From: an uncultured Flavobacteriales bacterium
GTDB taxonomy: Bacteria; Bacteroidota; Bacteroidia; Flavobacteriales_D; Sanyastnellaceae
Reading direction: 5' to 3'
Length of the DNA stretch: 64,000 nucleotides
Assembly (NCBI GenBank): GCA_937881575.1
Contig: CALGEI010000199.1
Location: 1-64,000, forward strand
The translations under genes were made by a program, and so were the position numbers. Positions 1 to 9,255 of the stretch are shown in pieces; position 1 is the first letter of the stretch, and each line of letters opens with the position of its first letter. Under the pieces are notes generated by a model. The model had not been told where the DNA came from, ran no database searches, and saw only the letters and a list, made by a program, of their open reading frames with translations.

Positions 1-1
1 G

Positions 2-1924
2 AACAATGAAGTTTATAATTTTCTAGAATCTGTTTCGAACAAGTTCGGCATTGGCTTTTGGAAGCCTGGAGCTGGCATCATTCACCAAGTTGTCCTAGAG
101 AATTACGCTTTTCCAGGAGGCATGATGATCGGTACAGATTCTCATACGGTCAATGCTGGAGGTTTGGGTATGGTTGCGGTTGGAGTTGGTGGAGCGGACG
201 CCGTGGATGTCATGGCAGGCATGGCTTGGGAATTGAAATTCCCGAAATTGATTGGCATTAAACTGACCGGTCGTTTAAGCGGCTGGACCTCTGCAAAAGA
301 TGTTATCCTGAAAGTGGCTGGAATTTTGACCGTGAAAGGAGGAACAGGTTGCATCGTGGAATATTTCGGCGACGGAGCTGAATCATTGAGCTGCACAGGA
401 AAAGGCACGATTAGTAACATGGGGGCTGAGATCGGGGCGACGACGTCCACCTTTGGATACGACGACAGCATGGAACGCTACCTGCGTTCAACAGGAAGAG
501 CGGATGTCGCTGAATTGGCCAATGGAATACGGGAGCACTTGACTGGTGACCCGGAAGTCTATGCCAATCCTGAAGCGTATTTTGATCAGGTCATCGAAAT
601 CAATTTGGATGAGTTGGAGCCGCACATCAATGGCCCCTTTACGCCGGACTTGGCCACGCCAATCAGCCAAATGAAAGAAGCGGCGGCAGCCAATGGCTGG
701 CCCACAAAAATTGAGTACGGCTTGATAGGGTCTTGCACGAATTCGAGCTACGAAGACATCAGCCGTTCGGCGAGCATCGCACGGCAAGCTGTTGAAAAAG
801 GCATTGAAGCGCAAGCGACTTTGACGATTACACCCGGTTCTGAGCAGGTGCGCTATACCATTGAGCGCGACGGCTTCATTTCAACCTTTGAGGCCATGGG
901 CGGCAGCGTGTTTGCCAATGCTTGTGGACCTTGCATTGGTCAATGGGCTCGTGAAGGTGCTGAGAAAAAAGAAAAGAATTCGATTGTTCACTCATTCAAT
1001 CGCAATTTCTCGAAGCGGGCCGATGGGAATCCCAATACCCACGCGTTTGTCGGCTCGCCCGAATTGGTGACGGCTCTGGCAATCGCCGGGGATTTGACCT
1101 TCAACCCATTGAAAGATACGTTGAAGCTTCCTGACGGAACAGAAGTCATGCTCGAAGAGCCTCAAGGTGAGGAGTTGCCTTCCAAGGGCTTTGCGGTTGA
1201 GGATGCCGGTTATCTCGCTCCAGCAGAGGACGGAAGCGGTGTCGAAGTGACGGTCAATCCCACCTCAGAACGTTTGCAATTGCTCACTCCTTTTGCTCCT
1301 TGGAATGGCGCGAACATTGAGGGAGCGCGCTTGCTGATCAAAGCCGATGGCAAGTGTACGACGGATCACATTTCCATGGCAGGTCCCTGGTTGCGTTACC
1401 GTGGACACCTGGATAACATCGCCAACAATACCCTGACGGGTGCGATCAATGCCTACAACGGTGAAGTGAATTCTGTGAAGAACCAATTGAACGGTTCATA
1501 TGGCGAAGTACCTGCTGTGCAGCGGGAATACAAAGCAGCGGGCATTCCAACCGTCGTGGTGGGCGACTCCAACTATGGAGAGGGAAGTTCACGTGAACAC
1601 GCTGCGATGCAACCTCGGTTTTTAGGGGTCACTGCGGTGTTGGTGAAATCATTTGCTCGGATTCATGAGACCAATCTCAAAAAGCAAGGCATGCTGGGAA
1701 TCACTTTTGCCACGGAATCGGACTACGATTTGATTCAGGAGGATGATCAATTCCACTTTGTAGATCTGGCTGAGTTTGCACCGGGCAAGCCGCTCACCAT
1801 TCAGTTGCAACATGCGGATGGGTCCGTGGACACCATCCAAACCAATCATACGTACAATGTCCAACAGATTGACTGGTTCCGCGCAGGTTCTGCGTTGAAT
1901 CTAATCAAGCAGCAACAACATTAA
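2..1924 (+). CDS. acn: Aconitate hydratase, 5' end missing
   Basis: Isomerises citrate to isocitrate through cis-aconitate in the cytoplasmic TCA cycle. The reading frame is open from base 2, before the first in-window ATG at 122, and the residues before that ATG (for example [20 protein letters not shown]) are aconitase sequence, so the gene starts outside the window. About 640 residues are present of a family usually near 750. The three 4Fe-4S ligands are visible as Cys in GSCTN and the CGPC pair. The C-terminal swivelling domain is present with [13 protein letters not shown]. The size and sequence fit the mitochondrial-type aconitases common in Bacteroidota rather than AcnB. A hairpin terminator follows the stop codon. 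Confidence 0.96.
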   Translation, partial: NNEVYNFLESVSNKFGIGFWKPGAGIIHQVVLENYAFPGGMMIGTDSHTVNAGGLGMVAVGVGGADAVDVMAGMAWELKFPKLIGIKLTGRLSGWTSAKDVILKVAGILTVKGGTGCIVEYFGDGAESLSCTGKGTISNMGAEIGATTSTFGYDDSMERYLRSTGRADVAELANGIREHLTGDPEVYANPEAYFDQVIEINLDELEPHINGPFTPDLATPISQMKEAAAANGWPTKIEYGLIGSCTNSSYEDISRSASIARQAVEKGIEAQATLTITPGSEQVRYTIERDGFISTFEAMGGSVFANACGPCIGQWAREGAEKKEKNSIVHSFNRNFSKRADGNPNTHAFVGSPELVTALAIAGDLTFNPLKDTLKLPDGTEVMLEEPQGEELPSKGFAVEDAGYLAPAEDGSGVEVTVNPTSERLQLLTPFAPWNGANIEGARLLIKADGKCTTDHISMAGPWLRYRGHLDNIANNTLTGAINAYNGEVNSVKNQLNGSYGEVPAVQREYKAAGIPTVVVGDSNYGEGSSREHAAMQPRFLGVTAVLVKSFARIHETNLKKQGMLGITFATESDYDLIQEDDQFHFVDLAEFAPGKPLTIQLQHADGSVDTIQTNHTYNVQQIDWFRAGSALNLIKQQQH

Positions 1925-1949
1925 GTGATGTGCTGAATGGTTGGGGAAG

Positions 1950-1972
1950 AACGGCCTTTTGGGGCCGTTTTT
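1950..1972 (+). terminator. Rho-independent terminator after aconitase
   Basis: A seven-base-pair stem (AACGGCC with GGCCGTT) closes a six-base loop and runs into five T's, 25 bases after the aconitase stop. It separates aconitase from the phosphoesterase gene. Confidence 0.85.
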
Positions 1973-2006
1973 CGTTCTCGAAAATGCGGACGCAATAACG
2001 TGCACT

Positions 2007-2663
2007 ATGAAGTGTTTGATCGGTAAGAATACATGGGAGCTGCTGCCGGAAAAGGCCATTCATTGGGCTGAACAGAGCACGTTGATTGTGTCCGACATTC
2101 ATCTGGGCAAAGCGGGACACTTTCGCAAGCATGGAATCGGTGTGCCGGTTGATGCGAACTTGGAAAATTTAGCCCGTTTAACACGCTTGTTAGATCAAAC
2201 GAAAGCAGTGCGACTCTTGGTTTTGGGAGACCTGTTCCACAGCGATCAAAATCCCGAATGGGATGTGTTTAAGGAATGGTTGGCAGCCGAATTAGAAGGT
2301 GGTTCATTGGAAGAACTACTCTTGATTCAAGGCAATCACGATGTTTTGCCTCCCGCTGAATGGAACCAAAAAGGAATGCGCATTGAAGCCGCATTGCTGG
2401 AAGACGATTTGTTCTTTGTGCATGATAGCCAAGAACATGAACCGGTGGGTGGAGCATGGACCGTGTGCGGTCATGTGCATCCCGCTGTCCGTTTGATTGG
2501 TGGAGGCAAGCAGGCGCTGCGTGTACCTTGCTGGTGGCTCAATCAAGAAAAGCGGCAGTTGACATTGCCTGCCTTCGGAGCCTTTACAGGATCATTCACG
2601 GTGAAGCCGAGCAGAAAGGACACTTGTTGGGTGACGACAGGAACTGCCATCCTCGCTGTTTAA
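2007..2663 (+). CDS. pdeM: PdeM-like metallophosphoesterase
   Basis: Calcineurin-like phosphoesterase of 218 residues, resembling the ligase-associated DNA damage response endonuclease PdeM. Metal-binding motifs appear in order: SDIHLGK, GDLFHS, GNHD and GHVHP. The frame can be extended upstream to a TTG at 1941, but that stretch covers the aconitase terminator, so the ATG at 2007 is the better start. In many bacteria this family sits beside an ATP-dependent DNA ligase, helicase and exonuclease; none is adjacent here, so the DNA-repair role rests on family resemblance only. It converges with the lipoprotein gene after a six-base gap. Confidence 0.8.
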   Translation: MKCLIGKNTWELLPEKAIHWAEQSTLIVSDIHLGKAGHFRKHGIGVPVDANLENLARLTRLLDQTKAVRLLVLGDLFHSDQNPEWDVFKEWLAAELEGGSLEELLLIQGNHDVLPPAEWNQKGMRIEAALLEDDLFFVHDSQEHEPVGGAWTVCGHVHPAVRLIGGGKQALRVPCWWLNQEKRQLTLPAFGAFTGSFTVKPSRKDTCWVTTGTAILAV

Positions 2664-2669
2664 GTCCGC

Positions 2670-3209
2670 TTATTCAATGATTGCAGTAAAACTGCCAGAA
2701 TAAGAAATGGGGAATCCAACCGAACTGCCATTCACCTGTTCTCGAACCTCCACATCAAAAGTGACCGTTTCGGCGCCTCCCGCATAAGCCGGGTCAATGA
2801 CGATAGAACCGGCTGTGCAGAGGTAATCCCGAACAGGGAACTGATCGTCACCGTGGTTGATTTCTTGAATGAGATGGGTCACGGAATCCTGCTGGATGTA
2901 ATACACCACATCATCCAACGATTCGAATGCCATGTAGAATGTAAGGTCGTGCGCGGCGGCGTGTGCATCAATGTCCTCGGGGGTGCGCATATCAGCGACC
3001 ATGTGATAGGTGCGCGATAGTTCATCGGTAGAATCAGGGATGACGGCCTCTGCCATCTTCAAAGAAAACGTGCTTCCATTGAATTCAACCTCACCACAAG
3101 CGCAGTCGTATGCGGGATTGATGAATTCGGTCGCTTGATAACAGCCAGTAACTAATGTCAACAAAGCCAATGCAATTCCGGCGAAGGCCGCGGTGTTGAA
3201 GCGAGTCAT
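2670..3209 (-). CDS. Hypothetical lipoprotein
   Basis: A 179-residue protein that I do not recognise. It starts with a short positively charged segment and a hydrophobic stretch ending in a lipobox (LVTGC), so it is probably exported and lipid-anchored. The mature part is acidic, with two cysteines near the start (CACGE) and a C-terminal half rich in beta-prone segments. The frame extends further upstream, but the lipobox fixes MTRFNTAAF as the natural start. A TATCTTGC box, which resembles the local -7 element, lies about 30 bases upstream. It is downstream of the NamZ-like gene on the same strand, with a 56-base gap. Confidence 0.75.
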   Translation of the reverse strand: MTRFNTAAFAGIALALLTLVTGCYQATEFINPAYDCACGEVEFNGSTFSLKMAEAVIPDSTDELSRTYHMVADMRTPEDIDAHAAAHDLTFYMAFESLDDVVYYIQQDSVTHLIQEINHGDDQFPVRDYLCTAGSIVIDPAYAGGAETVTFDVEVREQVNGSSVGFPISYSGSFTAIIE

Positions 3210-3265
3210 GAGGTTCAAATTCGATGATGAGCGTGCAAGATACGAGCAAGGATACAAATGCACCC

Positions 3266-4561
3266 TCATCGTTGCATTGGATACAGCCAATAGGGGGCTT
3301 GCTTCTTATGAAAGTCAATCAATTCAGCCGTCCAGTCAGGCAATACAATGGGGGAAGGCGAGTGCTGGTCGAAGGCCTCAACGAATGCGTCTGACCCCGA
3401 TAACCGCCCAAACGATGAAGGGGTTTTGACAAACGGTTGTTGGGGATGAACTTCGTTCCAAATGTCCGCATAACGCGCGACCCAATTCAAATCGAATCCG
3501 GAAGAACCTTCAATCCAGCTCCTTCCCAGAGATTTCAAATTTTGCCCGGAGCACAAGATTCCGTCGTGCTTGGGAAAAGGAGCAGCGCCCTCCACAGGTT
3601 GAGGGGTGAAGGCATATGACCCGGTCGGCATGCCTGGAAATCCAATGCATTCGAATGGATATGGGGTTCCTCTTCCAATGCTGGCTTGTGTCGGTTCGAA
3701 TAAACACAGAGACGGGTAGAGTGCAATGGACTCGTCTGTTGGTAAGTTGGGGCTGGGGGAGATGGTGGGAAACCACCGATCACTATGTGCATAGCCTTCG
3801 CAGGGAATGACGATCAAATCACAGGCGATTCCGTTGGAAAGCCATCCTTCTCCATTGATCATTTGGGCCATTTCCCCCAAGGTCATTCCATGCAAAATCG
3901 GGACCGGAATTTTTCCGACAAAGGAAGTCCACTTGGACTCCACGATGGGTCCTGCCAATTGATGTCCATGTGGATTGGGGCGGTCCAAAACAACCAGCAC
4001 TTTGCCATTTTCCGCCGCGGCCTCCATGGCCAAAAACAGCGTACTCAGGTACGTGTAGAATCGAGCGCCAACATCTTGGATATCGAACAAAATCATCCGA
4101 ACATCAGCAAGCATTTCGGGTGTTGGTTTTTGGAACGTTCCGTGCAAGCTGATTAAAGGCAAGCCCGTTTTCACATCGAATTCATCTTCAATGTGCGCTC
4201 CATTGTGTGCGTCTCCTCTAAAACCATGTTCTGGAGCAAATACCTTTCGGATGTCCATCCCAAGGGAGAGCAAGCTGTCGGCCAAATGGGTGGATTGTCT
4301 TCCCCCGGTTTCAGGTATTCTTGATGTGTGGTTGGCGATCAGGGCAATAGGGGCTCTGCTGCAAGCTTCATAAATGGCCCGGATGTTTTCGTTTCCCAGG
4401 CGGATTGGGTGTGGCGCGTCCGTGCGATTAACTGCATGGAGGACGCCATGGAGGGAGTCCAACTCCCAGGGCGATCCGGCAGTAAAATTGTTTCCACTTT
4501 GAGCGAACGCCACCTGCGCGAGTGCAACGATCCAAAAGGTTATTCCAAGGAAACGAATCAT
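3266..4561 (-). CDS. NamZ-type exo-beta-N-acetylmuramidase (DUF1343)
   Basis: Exported protein of 431 residues of the DUF1343 family, whose characterised member NamZ removes terminal N-acetylmuramic acid from peptidoglycan fragments. The first 20 or so residues form a signal peptide ending AQVAFAQS. Family hallmarks seen are ANHTS near residue 70, APEHGFRG, FDIQDVGARFYTY and LDRPNP followed by GP. The start is placed at MIRFLG because it begins the signal peptide and lies four bases after a -7 box; longer versions run into the divergent permease gene. A role in periplasmic wall recycling is inferred from the family. Confidence 0.88.
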   Translation of the reverse strand: MIRFLGITFWIVALAQVAFAQSGNNFTAGSPWELDSLHGVLHAVNRTDAPHPIRLGNENIRAIYEACSRAPIALIANHTSRIPETGGRQSTHLADSLLSLGMDIRKVFAPEHGFRGDAHNGAHIEDEFDVKTGLPLISLHGTFQKPTPEMLADVRMILFDIQDVGARFYTYLSTLFLAMEAAAENGKVLVVLDRPNPHGHQLAGPIVESKWTSFVGKIPVPILHGMTLGEMAQMINGEGWLSNGIACDLIVIPCEGYAHSDRWFPTISPSPNLPTDESIALYPSLCLFEPTQASIGRGTPYPFECIGFPGMPTGSYAFTPQPVEGAAPFPKHDGILCSGQNLKSLGRSWIEGSSGFDLNWVARYADIWNEVHPQQPFVKTPSSFGRLSGSDAFVEAFDQHSPSPIVLPDWTAELIDFHKKQAPYWLYPMQR

Positions 4562-4573
4562 CTGACGAAGGTA
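4562..4573 (-). promoter_or_regulatory. -7 box of namZ-like gene, leaderless layout
   Basis: On the minus strand TACCTTCG is followed by four bases (TCAG) and then the ATG at 4561. It matches the Bacteroidota -7 consensus TAnnTTTG with one change. Transcription would start at or next to the A of ATG. No clear -33 TTG is visible. Confidence 0.6.
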
Positions 4574-4608
4574 GGAACGTAATTTGCCATAGGAGAATTG
4601 GATGCGGA

Positions 4609-6129
4609 ATGAAAAATAAACCATCACGGAGATCAACTTTTTTGCCTCGCCGCTTGGCTGCGAGGCTTTCTGGGTCGCAGGCGGCTTCCTCTTGGTCGCG
4701 TCCCGTGGTTCAAATTGCGACGGCTGGCGTTAGCCTGGGCATAGCGTTGATCATCGTGGCGTCCTCCATTGTGCATGGCTTTCAGTCTGAAGTGCGCGAT
4801 CTCGTCGTTGGATTTGGATCGGATATACAGATTTTGTCGACGTTACCGCAGGCTCAGCAGGTAGTCCTTGATCCAGAAACAGCGCACCGTGTGGCGGAAT
4901 TGGACGCTGTGCAGGCCATTCACCCTTTTTACACGAAGCCGGGGTTGCTTCAATCCTCAGAAACATTGGAGGGCGTTATGGTCAAAGGGATTGGTTCTGA
5001 CACCTACCAGGACATGCTGTTGCAATCCATGCAGGCAGGGAGGATTCCGGTGCTTGCTTCGAGTGATTCTGTCGTCCTGTCTGCGGTGCTTTTAAATCAA
5101 TTGGAACTGGAATTGGGTGACCGTGTTTCGATGTATTTAATCGGCGGGCCAACCGGTATGCGTGCGAAAACACTCACGGTAGGGGGGGTGTATGAGACCG
5201 GTTTGTTGGAATATGATGCGTCTTTCGTTTTTATTCCGAAGGGCAATATCCAGCAAATGGCGGGGTGGGGACTGGAGGCGCAGGTGAGAATATCCAACAA
5301 TCAGCAAGCTGAGGCGCTCGTTTTTGGGGCGTCTTATCCGGTTCAATATAGCTGGACGGGTTTCAGAGCGAATGCAGACCGTGTTCCATTGTCTTGGCGT
5401 GGAAAGGGGCCGCACAATTTGGATGAAGCGGCGTCCATGTCCTCTGTTGAGTTGGTCGTGACAGCGCGAGATTCCGATCCTTATCTCACAGCCGACACCG
5501 TGATGTTGCGATTCGGTGAAGGGGGGTGGTTGGCCATTCCTGCGGGAGGAGGCTGGCGTTTCCATGCCAGTGGTTACGAAGTTTTTTTAAAGGAGGGTGC
5601 CAATTTGGGTGCTGCGGATGAAGCTGTTTATGCGGCTCTTCCCTTGGGATGGGGGACGGAAACAGTCCTGGAGCAAGCTCCGGAAATGTTCACTTGGCTG
5701 GGCATGTTGGACTTGAATGTTGAAATCATCATTGGGCTAATGGTGCTCATCTCCGTGATCAACATGACGTCTGCCTTGCTCATCATCATTCTGGAGAGAC
5801 GCGCTATGGTAGGCATGTTGAAGGCGCTGGGAATGGCGGATGGACAGGTGCTGATGATGTTTTTCTGGCAGGCGGTGCGGATTCTTGGCCGTGGATTTCT
5901 TTTCGGAAACATCATTGGTTTTGCCGTGGTCACCCTACAGCACGAAACAGGATTGATTACGTTGGACCCACAGGCATATTATGTTCATGTGGTCCCTATT
6001 CGCGTTGATGTGTCTTCCATTTTAGGCATCGAGTTGATGGCGTTTGTAATTTGTGCCATCTCCATGTGGTTGCCAGCATGGGCCTCCATGAGGATTTTAC
6101 CGGCAGCCGCTATGAAGCTCAAGGATTGA
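4609..6129 (+). CDS. ABC transporter permease, FtsX/LolC-E type
   Basis: Inner-membrane protein of 506 residues with one transmembrane helix near the N-terminus (VVQIATAGVSLGIALIIVAS), a large extracytoplasmic domain and three helices in the C-terminal FtsX domain. This is the layout of LolC/LolE lipoprotein-release permeases and MacB-type permeases. The N-terminus is basic (KPSRR, RRLAARL). The ATG at 4609 is chosen because an ATG at 4602 with a nearer AGGAG is out of frame and stops after five codons. The ATPase partner is not in the window, so the substrate cannot be assigned; lipoprotein sorting is the most likely job. Confidence 0.82.
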   Translation: MKNKPSRRSTFLPRRLAARLSGSQAASSWSRPVVQIATAGVSLGIALIIVASSIVHGFQSEVRDLVVGFGSDIQILSTLPQAQQVVLDPETAHRVAELDAVQAIHPFYTKPGLLQSSETLEGVMVKGIGSDTYQDMLLQSMQAGRIPVLASSDSVVLSAVLLNQLELELGDRVSMYLIGGPTGMRAKTLTVGGVYETGLLEYDASFVFIPKGNIQQMAGWGLEAQVRISNNQQAEALVFGASYPVQYSWTGFRANADRVPLSWRGKGPHNLDEAASMSSVELVVTARDSDPYLTADTVMLRFGEGGWLAIPAGGGWRFHASGYEVFLKEGANLGAADEAVYAALPLGWGTETVLEQAPEMFTWLGMLDLNVEIIIGLMVLISVINMTSALLIIILERRAMVGMLKALGMADGQVLMMFFWQAVRILGRGFLFGNIIGFAVVTLQHETGLITLDPQAYYVHVVPIRVDVSSILGIELMAFVICAISMWLPAWASMRILPAAAMKLKD

Positions 6130-6208
6130 GATGGCTTTTCTCCTTTAAAAATTGGAATCTGTTGGCATGCTTTTCACATTCATCCCTTTCAGGCGGCCGT
6201 CTGCATAG

Positions 6209-6222
6209 TACCTTTGTCCCCA
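6209..6222 (+). promoter_or_regulatory. -7 box of the CBS-like gene
   Basis: TACCTTTG, an exact TAnnTTTG match, ends six bases before the ATG at 6223. The predicted 5' leader is two bases or none. Confidence 0.65.
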
Positions 6223-7212
6223 ATGGAAAGCAACGCTAAAATCCACTCCAACATTCTATCGACCATTGGCAACACGCCCATGATCCGACTGAATCAAATC
6301 GCCTCTGACTTTCCTTGCGAGGTCCTGGCCAAAGTTGAATATTTCAATCCAGGCCACAGCGTCAAGGATCGAATGGCATTGCGCATGGTGGAGGATGCAG
6401 AGAAGCAAGGGCTTTTATCGCCAGGCGGCACGATCATAGAGTGCACGAGCGGCAATACGGGCATGGGCTTGGCGCTAGCGTGTGCCGTAAAAGGGTACCG
6501 CTTGATTTGCACCATGAGTGATAAACAATCCAAGGAAAAGGTCGACATATTGCGGGCAATGGGAGCAGAGGTGCATGTCTGCCCCACCAACGTTGAGGCG
6601 GATCATCCGGATAGCTATTACAGCATCGCCAAGCGGTGTTCAGAGGAAATTGAGAACAGCTTTTGGTGCAATCAGTACGACAACTTGTCGAACCAACGGG
6701 CGCATTATGCATCGACCGGTCCGGAGATTTGGGAGCAAACAGAAGGGCGCATCACGCATTTCGTTGTGGGCGTTGGGACGGGAGGAACGATCAGTGGTAC
6801 CGGCAAATTCCTGAAGGAACAAAACCCGGACATTCAAATTTGGGGAATCGACTCCTATGGGAGTGTCCTAAAGAAGTACCACGAAACAGGCGAGTTCGAT
6901 GCGAATGAAATTTACCCGTACATCACAGAAGGCGTTGGGGAAGACATTCTGCCTGAGAATGTGAATTTTGATACCATTGACCACTTTGAAAAAGTAACGG
7001 ATAAGGACGGTGCATTGGCCGCCCGTGAAATGGCTCGAACAGAGGGGTTGTTCCTTGGTTATAGCTGCGGCAGTACGTTTCAAGGCTTGCGCCAATTGAA
7101 AGACAAGCTGAAGCCAACAGATGTCGTGGTGTGCTTGTTCCACGACCACGGCTCCCGGTATGTCGGAAAAGTATACAATGATGACTGGATGAAAGAGCAA
7201 GGGTTTTTGTAA
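6223..7212 (+). CDS. Cystathionine beta-synthase-like PLP enzyme
   Basis: PLP-dependent beta-replacing enzyme of 329 residues that makes cysteine or cystathionine from activated serine or homocysteine. The PLP lysine is in SVKDR, followed by TSGNTGMGLAL and the phosphate-binding loop GTGGTISG. Sequence around EKVDILRAMGAEV and the SYGS and ITEGVGED segments are closer to catalytic domains of cystathionine beta-synthase than to CysK, but the regulatory CBS domain pair is absent because the protein stops just after the fold. The upstream TTG at 6214 lies inside the promoter box, so the ATG at 6223 is used. Whether it is CysK-like or Cbs-like in reaction cannot be settled by eye. Confidence 0.85.
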   Translation: MESNAKIHSNILSTIGNTPMIRLNQIASDFPCEVLAKVEYFNPGHSVKDRMALRMVEDAEKQGLLSPGGTIIECTSGNTGMGLALACAVKGYRLICTMSDKQSKEKVDILRAMGAEVHVCPTNVEADHPDSYYSIAKRCSEEIENSFWCNQYDNLSNQRAHYASTGPEIWEQTEGRITHFVVGVGTGGTISGTGKFLKEQNPDIQIWGIDSYGSVLKKYHETGEFDANEIYPYITEGVGEDILPENVNFDTIDHFEKVTDKDGALAAREMARTEGLFLGYSCGSTFQGLRQLKDKLKPTDVVVCLFHDHGSRYVGKVYNDDWMKEQGFL

Positions 7213-7240
7213 CCCGTACGGTGCATCATCCGCGCGATTT

Positions 7241-8521
7241 TTACTTGCGCTTGAACCCTAAGACGGTATTTCGAATGATGTCAATGCAGGCATCCATCTC
7301 TTTCTCAGAAATGACCAAAGGAGGAGCGAATCGGATGATGTTACCATGGGTTGGTTTGGCCAGTAGCCCGTTGTCTTTCATGGCAACACAGAGGTCCCAA
7401 GCGGTTGAGCTTTCAGGAGAATCATTGATGATAACGGCGTTGAGCAATCCGCGCCCACGCACTTTGGTAATCAACTCGGATTCTTGCGCAAGTTGAGTCA
7501 TGGCTGATCGGAAACGTTCCCCCATCTTCCGTGCATTTTGCGCTAGATTCTCGTCCTTGACTACGAGCAGTGCCGCAATTCCGACTTCTGCAGCGACAGG
7601 ATTGCCACCGAAAGTGGATCCATGCTGCCCGGGATGAATGACGTCCATAATGCCGTTGTCAGCAAGAACAGCGGAAACAGGGTAGGCTCCACCAGAAAGT
7701 GCCTTTCCGAGGATCAACACATCTGCCTTCGCATACGTGGCTTGTCGCTCGCAAGACTGGGTACAGGTGCATTTCCCGCAAGTCGCTAACAACGCTCCTG
7801 TTCGAGCGATGCCTGTTTGGACCTCATCAGCCATGAAGAGCACATTGGCCTCTTTGCACAAGGCAGCAGCCTGTATCATATACTCGTCATCAGGTGTGTT
7901 GACTCCGGCCTCTCCTTGAATCGGTTCCACTAAAAATCCAGCGACGTTGGCGTCGGAGAGTGCAGCTTTGAGGGCCGCTAAATCATTGTAAGGAATGACT
8001 TCAAAGCCTGGCGTGTATGGGCCAAAACCACCCGTGGCATCCCCATCCGTACTGAAACTAACAATGGTCGTGGTTCGGCCATGAAAATTTTCACTGCACG
8101 TTATGATTTTGGCTTGATCGGCCGGAACGCCTTTCACATCATAAGCCCACTTCCGAGCAATTTTTATGGCCGTTTCGACCGCCTCTGCTCCGGTGTTCAT
8201 GGGCAGTACCTTGTCATAACCGAAATACGACGTCACGAATTGCTCGTACTTGCCAAGATTGCTGTTGAAAAAGGCTCGGGATGTGAGGGTCAGTTTTTGC
8301 GCCTGATCCGTCATGGCTTGGACAATACGCGGATGGCAATGCCCTTGGTTGACGGCTGAATATGCGCTGAGGAAGTCAAAATACTGCTTGCCTTCAATGT
8401 CCCAAACATTCACGCCCTCGCCACGGTCCAATACCACAGGTAGTGGATGGTAATTGTGCGCGCCATGCGCATTCTCTAAGGCCATCGCCTCTTGTGATGA
8501 TTGCGGGTTGTTGATTTCCAT
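7241..8521 (-). CDS. rocD: Ornithine aminotransferase
   Basis: Transfers the delta-amino group of ornithine to 2-oxoglutarate, giving glutamate semialdehyde (arginine and proline metabolism). It is a class III aminotransferase of 426 residues. NTGAEAVETAIK, the ADEVQTGIARTG segment and the PLP lysine in LGKALSGG (about residue 273) are seen. An unusual cysteine cluster lies at about residues 248-257 (CGKCTCTQSC), between the cofactor aspartate and lysine, where many homologues have a shorter loop. The start at MEINNPQ is supported by a promoter box four bases upstream; the longer frame reads through that promoter. It converges with the CBS-like gene. Confidence 0.93.
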   Translation of the reverse strand: MEINNPQSSQEAMALENAHGAHNYHPLPVVLDRGEGVNVWDIEGKQYFDFLSAYSAVNQGHCHPRIVQAMTDQAQKLTLTSRAFFNSNLGKYEQFVTSYFGYDKVLPMNTGAEAVETAIKIARKWAYDVKGVPADQAKIITCSENFHGRTTTIVSFSTDGDATGGFGPYTPGFEVIPYNDLAALKAALSDANVAGFLVEPIQGEAGVNTPDDEYMIQAAALCKEANVLFMADEVQTGIARTGALLATCGKCTCTQSCERQATYAKADVLILGKALSGGAYPVSAVLADNGIMDVIHPGQHGSTFGGNPVAAEVGIAALLVVKDENLAQNARKMGERFRSAMTQLAQESELITKVRGRGLLNAVIINDSPESSTAWDLCVAMKDNGLLAKPTHGNIIRFAPPLVISEKEMDACIDIIRNTVLGFKRK

Positions 8522-8533
8522 GGTGCAAAGATA
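8522..8533 (-). promoter_or_regulatory. -7 box of rocD, leaderless layout
   Basis: On the minus strand TATCTTTG is followed by CACC and then the ATG of rocD. A TTG 17 bases further upstream could be the -33 element. Confidence 0.7.
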
Positions 8534-8733
8534 GGGCTCGTGTTCTGAGCCAATCCGATGCGGTCCCCCCTGTTTGCTCAAGAACGATGCTAAGAAAACC
8601 AATACTGACCGAGCGAAGCGCGTGACTTGGCCATGGAGACGAACAAATGTAGAATGCACATCTGCGATCATTCGATTGCTCTGAGGCATTCGCGAAGAAC
8701 GGGTTGTGTCCCGCGTAAATCGAAATTAAAGAA

Positions 8734-8749
8734 TTGGTGACTACTTTTG
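8734..8749 (+). promoter_or_regulatory. -7 box upstream of ndk
   Basis: TACTTTTG at 8742-8749 matches TAnnTTTG and lies 23 bases before the ndk ATG. The roughly 250 bases between rocD and ndk otherwise hold only the rocD promoter; I see no gene there. Confidence 0.6.
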
Positions 8750-8772
8750 CGCCCAATTTGAAATTCAACACC

Positions 8773-9192
8773 ATGGCTACCAACCGCACCTTTACCATGA
8801 TCAAGCCAGATGCAACTGGCGCCGGTCATACCGGAAAAATCATTGACCGCATCATTGCAAACGGCTTCTCCATCAAAGCGATGAAATGGACAAAGCTTTC
8901 TCTCGCTGATGCTCAAGCGTTTTATGGAGTTCATGCAGAACGCCCGTTTTTTGGAGAACTCACAGAATACATGTCCAGCGGACCGATCGTTGCGGCAATT
9001 CTTGAAAAAGAAAATGCGGTCAGTGACTTCCGAGAACTGATCGGAGCAACCAACCCGGCTGATGCCAAGCCAGGAACCATCCGCGCGGACTTTGCAGAAA
9101 GCATTGCTGCCAACGCGGTCCACGGTTCGGATAGCGACGAAAATGCTGCGATCGAAGGGTCTTTCCACTTCAGCGAACGGGAGTGGGCTTAA
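8773..9192 (+). CDS. ndk: Nucleoside diphosphate kinase
   Basis: Moves the gamma-phosphate of ATP to other nucleoside diphosphates through a phosphohistidine. It is 139 residues long, the normal bacterial size. The N-terminal TFTMIKPDA and the active-site segment NAVHGSDS, with its catalytic histidine, are intact. The start at MATNRTF is preferred over a frame extension to 8734 that would overlap the promoter. It is monocistronic, with a terminator 24 bases downstream. Confidence 0.97.
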   Translation: MATNRTFTMIKPDATGAGHTGKIIDRIIANGFSIKAMKWTKLSLADAQAFYGVHAERPFFGELTEYMSSGPIVAAILEKENAVSDFRELIGATNPADAKPGTIRADFAESIAANAVHGSDSDENAAIEGSFHFSEREWA

Positions 9193-9215
9193 ACCCCATC
9201 CGATTGCTTTCAATC

Positions 9216-9249
9216 AAGAGCTGTCCCACTCAGGGGCGGCTCTTTTTTT
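9216..9249 (+). terminator. Rho-independent terminator after ndk
   Basis: A twelve-pair stem, including two G-U pairs, surrounds a five-base loop (ACTCA) and is followed by seven T's. Confidence 0.85.
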
Positions 9250-9255
9250 GCCGCG

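Noticed and set aside
8522-8689. A 56-codon extension of rocD
   Set aside because: It would read through the promoter box that sits four bases before the ATG at 8521, and the added residues are unlike the family.
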